From: a virus
Direction: 5' to 3' (one strand)
DNA length: 64,000 nt
IMG/VR virus record: IMGVR_UViG_3300030098_004828
Coordinates: 124,001 to 188,000 of that record
The notes under the pieces are model-generated. The model was not told the DNA's origin. It did no database searches and saw nothing but the letters and a program-made list of their open reading frames with translations. How positions within the stretch are numbered: position 1 is the stretch's first letter; each line of letters starts with the position of its first letter. Positions 52,801 to 59,529 of this stretch are shown piece after piece. The position numbers were made by a program, and so were the translations under genes.

Positions 52801-55800
52801 ATGATGTTAGTTGCAGCAGTGAATGAAATATATATGAATGATCTTAATATTTCAATTACAAGTGATTTTATTTATATTTATACAGATGAAAGTGTAGATC
52901 CATTTGCAGATTGTTGTGGAAGCAACCAAAATGATATGCTTCCGGTACTTAGAGATCAATGGGATGGTGATGAACCAGATTTTGATGGTGTTATTAGAAG
53001 TATAGCTACTTTATTTACTGCTAGGGGTTGTGGTGGAGTAGCATATACAGGTGGATTATGTTATAGAAATAATTGGGGTTACAGTGTTAATGGTTTTTGT
53101 GGAAATAACATGCCTTCAGGCACACTTCCAATACAAGGACAAACTACAGAAGGTTATGATATAGAAGATGGTTTTGTGAATCTTACTAATTCATTAACTG
53201 TAAAAATAACAGCTCATGAAATAGGTCATAATGTTGGTACATTACATACACATGATTGTGTATGGGAGCCAGATCCAGTTTATGGTTTTGGTGGATTTAC
53301 AGGTGATACAGGTCAAATTGATATTGGTGGTAACCTAGTTTATTCTATGTTTATAGATAATTGTGAAGACGATTGTGATGAAACAGCAACTGCTGATTGT
53401 GGATCAGAACCTATTGATTCAAGTTGTTGGCCATCTCCTTGGCCTATGCCTTATCAAGAAAATTTAACTAATACAGCATTTGAGTATACTACTTTAATGG
53501 GTTATAATGAAAATTTAGCTTTTCAGGGTTGTATAACTTATGATCAACTTAATGGGATTTTAGGATTTCATCCAATAGTTATGGAACAAGCTATAAACCC
53601 ATGGGTAGATGATGTACAAGCTAATAGTGGTACTTCATGGAATCTTTTTGGAAATCAAGAAGGTGAAACAAATTGTTTATCTTGTGCTGATGTAAATGGT
53701 GAAAATGGTGGAGGTGATGATGATCCTATTTATGAATGTGATGACTTACAAGAATTTTTAGATGCTACAATTAATTCTGAATTAGGATGGCTTGTTGAAC
53801 AAGGTGGATCAGGAGGTTATACACCAACTCAATATTGTAATTATTGTGATAATCCAGTTGCAGATAATATTAATGCAATAGAAGGTTCATTAGATCTATG
53901 TAATTGTTGTACAGGAGGAGAACTTATAGTGGAAGGTTGTACAAATCCAAATGCAACAAACTATAATCCTAATGCTAATGTAGATGATGGATCTTGTGAA
54001 ATTGTAGGTTGTACAGATCAGTTTGCAACTAACTATAATCCAAATGCAAATATGACATGTATGGGTGAAACCGGTTTTATAGAAAATGGTTGTTGTCTTT
54101 ATGATTATAGTTGTAATAATTATTATTTATGGGTTGATGCTACAATTAATTCACAATTAGGTTATGATTGGACTCCAAGTGATTATTGTACTTTTTGCTT
54201 AAATCAAGAATTTTATGCAGATGATCCTATAATGACTCTTGAAAATGCAACAGAATTCTGTAGTTGTTGTAATGGAGAAGATGTAGAGATTTTTGGATGT
54301 ATGGATTCAGAAGCAAATAACTTTAATCCATTTGCAACTACTCCATGTAATGGAACACAAGGAGAATATGGACCTACAATTTCAATTATAAACGGTACAT
54401 TTAGTGGAGGAATTACTATACCAGAAGGAATAGAAAATGTAAATGGAGATTCTGTTCCTGCTGGATATTATTCTCCTACATTTTATTTACCACCAGATGG
54501 ATGGCATGCATGTAAAAATGCTAATTTTAATCCTATTATGGGACAATTAGGTGAAGACTGGCCTAATATTACTACATATGCAAATTCTGGAGGAGGCACT
54601 GGTGGTGGTGGTGTAAACGTTGAAACTGGAGAATGTTGGAATTTTGTTTTACCAGCTTCAGATTTCTTTGGTGATGATAGCTTACCTGATTCTGGACCAC
54701 ATGGTAATATTACACCAGATAATTATACTGATTGGTTCTTTGATAATCTAGGGGATCCTGGAATATGTGGTGGATATTCCAGTATAATAGCAAATGATAT
54801 AATTAATTCAGGTATAAGTACTCACGCATATGGAGATGGTTTTATGGGTATGGCTTGGTCTCCAAGTTTTCGGGAAGATATGCCTTATTATGTTTTTGAA
54901 ACTGGTCAGGAATATGATGCAACTTGGGCGTATGAATGGCATAGAGAAGGAGTGGGACAAGAATTAAGTAGTCCAATGATAGCAAATGTTGAATATACAA
55001 TGAGTGTTGTTGTAGCTAATTCATCTGGTGGTTATATATTAGATGGTTATGAGTGGGAAGCTGCTGGTGTAAGAATATGGGGTGGTAATTGTGCTTGTCC
55101 TAATGATGATAATGGAGGTGAATTATTATGGGAGTCAGAACCTCAATCTGGAAGTTCCGATGTACCTATGGAATGGGTTACACGTACTGGAACATTTACA
55201 CCAACTCAAAATTTTACACATATAACTATAGAACCAGGTAATGGTGGTGAAACATGGAATGGACCATCTACACCTGGTAATGAATGGAATGGACAAACAA
55301 CTAATGGAGAGTCAGGTATATATGGTGCCGGTAATGACGTTTATATATTTTTAGATTATGTTAGTGATATAACTCCAACAGCTATATTAGGTGAAGATAA
55401 TGATTGTTGTGAATATGGATCTGAGGAAGAAGAAGAAGGAGGAGGAGAAGAAACATTAAGTTGTGAACAAATTCAAGAAGATCCTCAAGGTTATATTGAT
55501 ACATTAATTAATGATCCTATAGGTTTAAATTGGCCTCCAATTGAATTTTGTATGTTCTGTAATGGAAGTATACAAAATGAAGAGGTTGCTAGTATTGGTG
55601 AAGTTTGGAGTGCATGTAGTTGTCTTTGTACTGAAGAACCTAGACCTTTACCTGATTGTGATGACATGTGGACTTTTATTAATGATAATATTAATTCACT
55701 GGGAGTTAATTATAATTGGACAGTAGATAATTATTGTACATTTTGTTTAAATCCTTCATTATTTGGAGTTGTTCAAGATGTTGAAGGTGTTTTAGATTAT

Positions 55801-58800
55801 TGTGATTGTCCACAATGTGAGAATACTCCTTATGATCCAAGTAATGAAACAATAGATTGTGAATGTTTTTGTCCTGATGGTTATGATTTAGTATTTAATG
55901 ATCCACCAACTTATACATTAGCAGATCCAGAAATAGATTGCGTTGCTGATGTTATACCTCTTCTTGAAATGCCTACAGTTGAAATATGTGATACTACATT
56001 AGCTGAAAATGCAACATTTGTAACTAACCCAGGTTTAAATGTAGACGGTGGTACATTTGGTGAGATTGGACAAAATAAAACACCATCTCCTTGGATAGTA
56101 TGTATGAGAGGAAGTAATCAAGAGGCACCAGGTTATTATCCTGATGGCTTTTGTTATGACGGAATGGTAGAAGATGGTGTACAATATGATATGACATTTA
56201 CAACCGACACATGGACAGGACAAGGTAATGCTCTATCTGTAGATAATTTGGATTATGTAATGGATCCTTTTAATCAATATGCTATAGATCCTTATGAAGG
56301 AGATGCTTATGTTGGAATGCTTCATAGTTTTAGTTGTGATGGTCTATGTAGTGAAGGTTGTGATGTTGGTCTATGGCAAGAAGGAATGGCACAAGCATTA
56401 GAAGATGCAGATGGAAATCCTACATTTTTATTTGCAAACCAACAATATGTTGGTAAATTCTATGCAACACAATTAGTAGGTTGGAATACACGTCATAGAG
56501 GATACATAGATGAGGAAGAATTTTTAGAAGACGGTATAACTCCAAATCCAACTTTTGGTAATTTTATCTTAAATAATCCTTGGACTTATCCATTAGAAGA
56601 AAATTATCAAGAGCAAGGTGATTTTGCAGGATCTGTAGGATCTGCAGCTGGTGGGGATGCTGTTGATGCAGAAGGAAACCCTGTATCACACAGGATAACT
56701 CCTCAAATAGAAATATGGGGTGGTACTGATCAATGCGGAGTTCAAGGTGAAAACGGTTTATATTTAGGTGGAGAATTTAATTATGAAGGTAATTATAATT
56801 CTGAATTATTATGGAGTTCAGGTCCTATAATGTCTGCAGATAATTGGACAGAATATAATTATGAGTTTACTCCTACAAATGATTGGGCATGGATACATAT
56901 AAGAGTTCAATTACTAATAGATGGAGTTCCAGCAAAAACAGATGAAGATACCACTAATGGAGTTCCAGCAAGAGATAAAGCTACGTATGTAGTTATAGAT
57001 GGTTTTGTAGCTCCAACAGAAGATGTTAAATGCTGCACATGTCCTGAAGGTTATCAAAGAGTATTAAATGATGGAATATATCAAACACCTATATCAGAAC
57101 AAGAGTGTATAAAAGAACATGATGCGGATGGTGCTTACTTAACTTATTCAGATGAGTTTGATGTAATATGTGTAAAGTGGGAGCCTACAATGAATGACTT
57201 AGTATGTTTACAGCAATGGTCAGATATTACAGGTGATTGTGTAGATCCTCAATATGAAGATGATGTAGATCTTATTGAATTAACAGACGAACAATACTTT
57301 AAAGATGTTTCATGGACAGTAAGCTATGATCCAAAAATAAAAGGTTGGATTTCATTCCATGATTGGCATCCGGAACTTAGCATGCCAAGTTTAAATCACT
57401 TCTTAACAACTAATACTTTTGAAGTTGATGATATTTATTGTCCTCCTGGATGGGAATTAAATGATGGAATTTGTTGTCAAAATATTGTTGGTAGTTTTGA
57501 AGGTACTGAAATTATTGAAGAAGAAGATGTTACTATAGATCAAAATCCTGATGAACCTAGAGAAGAATTTTGTCCTATAGATATATATATAGCATTAGAT
57601 TTTTCAGGTTCAAATTTTTCCGTGCCAGGATTTCAAGGTAGTGGGGGTTCTGTTTTTAATGATTACTTTATTAGGGAATTTGTAGATACATTAGATATGC
57701 AAATGGATGGTTCAATTAGTGGAAATATGACAAATGCAACTAATCAAATACAAGTTGGTGTGGGTGCATGGACATCAATGTTACCAATGAATCTAGAACC
57801 TTTGTGTCCTTGGGGTGATTCTGATAGTGCTGGTATTATAAATCAAAATGTAACAGGTTTAACTAATAATGCATTAGAAATATATAATACAGCAAATAGT
57901 ATGATAAATAGTCAGCAGGCTATGTATGGTATAGCGGCTACTACTGGACCTGGAGATACTTATCAAGCGGCTATGTCAGTAGCTTATAATGAATTTAATA
58001 ATACTGTAGGTTCTTCACCTTTAGGTGATAGATCTGGTCAAAATGGTTATCAAAAACATTTAATTATTGTTACAGATGTAACATCTATTTCTCCTTGTAA
58101 TAATAATTGTACTTGTTGTGGTACTGGTAATCCTTATCCTGATCAATCTATGGATTATTATTTACAACTAGCACAAGCTGAAGGATTTACAGTTCATGTA
58201 GTTTGGTCAGGAGCTCCAGGGGGTCAAAGTCTCCAACAAATAATAGATAGAACTGAATGTTTACTTACTTATTCAAACGGACAACTTTATCAAATTGGTG
58301 TAAATAATATAAATGATACAGATGCTGTTGCTGCTAATACACAAGCTGTTGCACAAAATATTGCACGAGATTTAGATTGCACTCTTCCTCCTGATCCTAT
58401 AGAATGCTTATGCCCTGATGATACTTGGACAATGGTTTATTCAGCTGATGGTGGTGATACTTTTACATTAGAAGAAAATCCTGATCCAACTGCAGATTGT
58501 GAACCAGGTAGAACAGCTGTATGTAGAAAAATAAATTGTTATTGTGATGATTCACAAGTAGAATCTGATTTAACTGATATAGATATTACTACAACGGGTG
58601 AATGTAGTGATATTTATGAAGTGGGAGAAGAAGACTATGTTAATCCAAATCCTCTTTTCTGTAGTTATGATTCTGAATATTGTACAACAGGAAGTAATAT
58701 TAGAGGAGGATTATGGAGACATAATTATAGATGTAATTTATTTTCTAATTATTATGATGTTCAATATGGTTGGGAAATTGAAATGGTTGAATCAGTTGGT

Positions 58801-59529
58801 CAAACAGTTAATACTTTAAGAAGTATTGAATATGAAATGGAGGCTTATTTATATAGAAGACCTTTAGACTGTGAAGGAAATGCTATATGTGGATGGACTA
58901 CATGGGATGGTGGAACTCATCCAATATATACTCCTGGTCTTGACATGGATCAAGAATGTACAATGAGAGCTCATCAATTAGATTATAATTTTAATTGGGC
59001 TTATATTTATAATACAGAACAAGTTTCAGGTGATTTACATTTAACTTTGAAACCTAAAAATAATGCTCCAGAAATCAATAATTATCCACAGACAACTATT
59101 GATGAAGAATGTAATGAAAATAGTTTCTATGATATATTGTATGATAAGGTAGAACAAAAATATAGATTTAATCAATTCTGGGATATTACAGCTAATAGAG
59201 GTGAAAATATACAACCCGCAGGAAACTTTGATAGTGGTAGTGGTCCAGATCCTGTTCAACATATTATAAATTTACATTTAAATGGTTATACAAGAGTTTT
59301 AAATTCTTTAAATTTAGATTATGATAAACCACCACTTCAAAGAAAAAAATTCAGACATTATTGGAATAAAGTAACTTTAATGAGAAAACCAATTCCTGTA
59401 ACACCAACAAGTGATATGACGTATGGTGAAACTTATGTTTATGATAAAGATGGAAATCCAGTATTATTGGAAAGAACAAAAATGTTACTTAAATTAGATA
59501 ACGCAAAAATTAATGTATCCTTTAGATAA
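46876..59529 (+). CDS. Giant tail muzzle protein with protease, lectin-like and vWA insertions
   Basis: A 4217-residue protein. Residues 1-680 (VFVKGMTKDMDVALTNKENWTHAVNAINNSHQGDAGTIGNEPANLGC and on) and the C-terminus from about 3945 (NTLRSIEYEMEAYLY; KYRFNQFWDITANRGE; LQRKKFRHYWNKVTLMRK) match the crAss-like muzzle that closes the tail. A hydrophobic stretch is at about 680-695 and a Gly/Thr-rich linker at 735-960. Insert A (about 1680-3410) has a propeptide-like region, a metzincin site HEIGHNVGTLH (His2114, Glu2115, His2118, His2124) with Met-turn near 2208, Cys-rich repeats and two beta-sandwich modules. Insert B (about 3520-3940) has a vWA domain (Asp3575, Ser3577, Ser3579). The boundaries are my estimate. 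Confidence 0.8.
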   Translation: MARKKQQQRPDVPRPELQNTSNVDTDVFVKGMTKDMDVALTNKENWTHAVNAINNSHQGDAGTIGNEPANLGCAAIPYTIIGMIHLYGDKWAIFSTDDVNSQIGIFDDSHCKYDIVVNDPCLNFNKRYLITGASKESFECQWWVYWDDGINPSRALNTADVPYIQTSYTEDDGCVIYEDQIPLRLDCEKIRLNPILDVPCIKLSKAKDGGQLQNGSYEAYIAYVVDDNKVTDYYKSNIQTLWDHQDNAGSLDIDIENLDKQFESYQLVIYTNAGMNSYAVVVGTYSTEQSHINIDMIDMSASTPGLVDQLPLYTPIFEKSEKMYAVNDYLLRQGPTTNFDFNYQCQANNITAKWVSVEYPADYYVKGGNKPTFMRDEQYSFFIRFVYNTGNKSSSYHIPGRAAVGIPANDMGVPPDMNQTLSGEAGFPNWKINNTAFQTMSIDAGGGENIGTYTDDGGLIVAKGWMGYWESTERYPNDPVRWCDLCNTPIRHHKFPEEGTSIWTQRNNPNNQFIYVLGVDFDNIEWPRYIDKDGFDVPIPNIVGYEILVGSRQGNKSIIAKGLARNMRRYDIQNAQGERGIADAEGGDDNLEGLMPNYPFNDLDRDPYLSQQEVIRQSDYVPYGPNYTMHNIFTFHSPDTSFDRPFLSPSEIKSYGVTGGYSLGRFKRSEDHPKHKLIRDIAAIIAAIIGAGYAIMEMRGEKVQKVKGSKALSIGQDPGPYNQSDALKDESTIDTTAGTGTGGVSIAGVYASGGTGTGGTANVDMDVSNDSGLEGTNPAATDDDGITNQDLQNISPTLPPDPSGVDTDTGIETVNGGGAAPGMAGNISITDPGPVGFIPPSIVTQTLTADGATADYQLTYGPSTSQAQLNAYENMQAFNTAQENDAPGTPAGQEGQQGSGGTSSGNLNIISGININDIANGFQPTQESEFSMSTTPIGDATNLILTGGLPNSVSGAEEDFLHDIKSKGDNAAMQTTGYTGSSRDVEMKGSKYKSLPGFLQIMFKTYSFLNFMVEGGEGIIEMIYEFMNPQDYAYKYNSYGMYSGNFIPQMGDRHRIECKRARYLSSAFQNLGPEYKINNLHRPKTVVLQGVENLVSPSSPQYWRDNSKYVLGELPSWVLQNPTQPVTTKISAHYVGLKYRIDNQYGQIQSIRQLPVKCAGIFRNAAFPSSADVNNAEPNETICTTCDEETGLIFDENTRFRSEVIFGGDCFINRYSEKVIMPFFWDFLKGEPDGYTFDYRLHQNVPFVRFWYNSQKYELSGFVRPITDLSFSWLSDPSDPGLPSALHNLDRIGSGNYNAIDEGWLSGTPNNEDDWWMTANSESQSGMFGDGFGGLGGGTGWGSGTDANTTGTTYTDGGPPDTSGDSVSQSTSNWASSGGQATKSNGIFTLKNAYCYLHSSGINEFFVESELNMAQRDWDDKPAGRHYDWQEFTDVNALFHADIIKDGNFYKFDRSLMWRNLGSQLLSYGFVQPLSYDPVVAEECMTHYPKRIMYSLRAQDEAKKDFWRVFLPFNKEDFKEPVTTIKPINKTGAVILFPHRSPQIWQGVDTLQTEGNTKVTIGDGGLFAGPRQNITNSDLPNEYGSCENMLSAINTPAGLFYISQQQGKIFNYTGGLENIADRGMKQWFNNFLPSRLLMEFPEMEGSIDADNPIMGIGTQSVYDAKLDLVYFMKKDYALCDHSGCIQWTEDDGFVYNNTLCNDADQIASCPDGYTLYEAGDVHPGTGEVLTEDTCCNIVRDDYQEFEEATMDCNTTVYVVPEIFNFERLPNDEVLTKHEKNTVLFNVSDDVFENIREKKPMKVKLNIPFIDGRRINLTLKNFEPHRKNTRVLTKSKDGTVERNYVPNIRAYRIRNKEILKNGKEVKATGSIIFSRKAFTGFITIGNQQYEIRRRGQNKYALIHSYDVKESPLFACDTNTSHSIPDSVKLEDLPRTARQLAKSGNSSPDHCINLAVTVDYYTYDFLGQNYQDTSDWAMMLVAAVNEIYMNDLNISITSDFIYIYTDESVDPFADCCGSNQNDMLPVLRDQWDGDEPDFDGVIRSIATLFTARGCGGVAYTGGLCYRNNWGYSVNGFCGNNMPSGTLPIQGQTTEGYDIEDGFVNLTNSLTVKITAHEIGHNVGTLHTHDCVWEPDPVYGFGGFTGDTGQIDIGGNLVYSMFIDNCEDDCDETATADCGSEPIDSSCWPSPWPMPYQENLTNTAFEYTTLMGYNENLAFQGCITYDQLNGILGFHPIVMEQAINPWVDDVQANSGTSWNLFGNQEGETNCLSCADVNGENGGGDDDPIYECDDLQEFLDATINSELGWLVEQGGSGGYTPTQYCNYCDNPVADNINAIEGSLDLCNCCTGGELIVEGCTNPNATNYNPNANVDDGSCEIVGCTDQFATNYNPNANMTCMGETGFIENGCCLYDYSCNNYYLWVDATINSQLGYDWTPSDYCTFCLNQEFYADDPIMTLENATEFCSCCNGEDVEIFGCMDSEANNFNPFATTPCNGTQGEYGPTISIINGTFSGGITIPEGIENVNGDSVPAGYYSPTFYLPPDGWHACKNANFNPIMGQLGEDWPNITTYANSGGGTGGGGVNVETGECWNFVLPASDFFGDDSLPDSGPHGNITPDNYTDWFFDNLGDPGICGGYSSIIANDIINSGISTHAYGDGFMGMAWSPSFREDMPYYVFETGQEYDATWAYEWHREGVGQELSSPMIANVEYTMSVVVANSSGGYILDGYEWEAAGVRIWGGNCACPNDDNGGELLWESEPQSGSSDVPMEWVTRTGTFTPTQNFTHITIEPGNGGETWNGPSTPGNEWNGQTTNGESGIYGAGNDVYIFLDYVSDITPTAILGEDNDCCEYGSEEEEEGGGEETLSCEQIQEDPQGYIDTLINDPIGLNWPPIEFCMFCNGSIQNEEVASIGEVWSACSCLCTEEPRPLPDCDDMWTFINDNINSLGVNYNWTVDNYCTFCLNPSLFGVVQDVEGVLDYCDCPQCENTPYDPSNETIDCECFCPDGYDLVFNDPPTYTLADPEIDCVADVIPLLEMPTVEICDTTLAENATFVTNPGLNVDGGTFGEIGQNKTPSPWIVCMRGSNQEAPGYYPDGFCYDGMVEDGVQYDMTFTTDTWTGQGNALSVDNLDYVMDPFNQYAIDPYEGDAYVGMLHSFSCDGLCSEGCDVGLWQEGMAQALEDADGNPTFLFANQQYVGKFYATQLVGWNTRHRGYIDEEEFLEDGITPNPTFGNFILNNPWTYPLEENYQEQGDFAGSVGSAAGGDAVDAEGNPVSHRITPQIEIWGGTDQCGVQGENGLYLGGEFNYEGNYNSELLWSSGPIMSADNWTEYNYEFTPTNDWAWIHIRVQLLIDGVPAKTDEDTTNGVPARDKATYVVIDGFVAPTEDVKCCTCPEGYQRVLNDGIYQTPISEQECIKEHDADGAYLTYSDEFDVICVKWEPTMNDLVCLQQWSDITGDCVDPQYEDDVDLIELTDEQYFKDVSWTVSYDPKIKGWISFHDWHPELSMPSLNHFLTTNTFEVDDIYCPPGWELNDGICCQNIVGSFEGTEIIEEEDVTIDQNPDEPREEFCPIDIYIALDFSGSNFSVPGFQGSGGSVFNDYFIREFVDTLDMQMDGSISGNMTNATNQIQVGVGAWTSMLPMNLEPLCPWGDSDSAGIINQNVTGLTNNALEIYNTANSMINSQQAMYGIAATTGPGDTYQAAMSVAYNEFNNTVGSSPLGDRSGQNGYQKHLIIVTDVTSISPCNNNCTCCGTGNPYPDQSMDYYLQLAQAEGFTVHVVWSGAPGGQSLQQIIDRTECLLTYSNGQLYQIGVNNINDTDAVAANTQAVAQNIARDLDCTLPPDPIECLCPDDTWTMVYSADGGDTFTLEENPDPTADCEPGRTAVCRKINCYCDDSQVESDLTDIDITTTGECSDIYEVGEEDYVNPNPLFCSYDSEYCTTGSNIRGGLWRHNYRCNLFSNYYDVQYGWEIEMVESVGQTVNTLRSIEYEMEAYLYRRPLDCEGNAICGWTTWDGGTHPIYTPGLDMDQECTMRAHQLDYNFNWAYIYNTEQVSGDLHLTLKPKNNAPEINNYPQTTIDEECNENSFYDILYDKVEQKYRFNQFWDITANRGENIQPAGNFDSGSGPDPVQHIINLHLNGYTRVLNSLNLDYDKPPLQRKKFRHYWNKVTLMRKPIPVTPTSDMTYGETYVYDKDGNPVLLERTKMLLKLDNAKINVSFR

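Noticed and set aside
35490-59529. Many short frames on both strands inside the large tail genes
   Set aside because: They are shadows of long AT-rich coding frames with Ile/Leu/Lys-only composition and no ribosome-site or overlap support.
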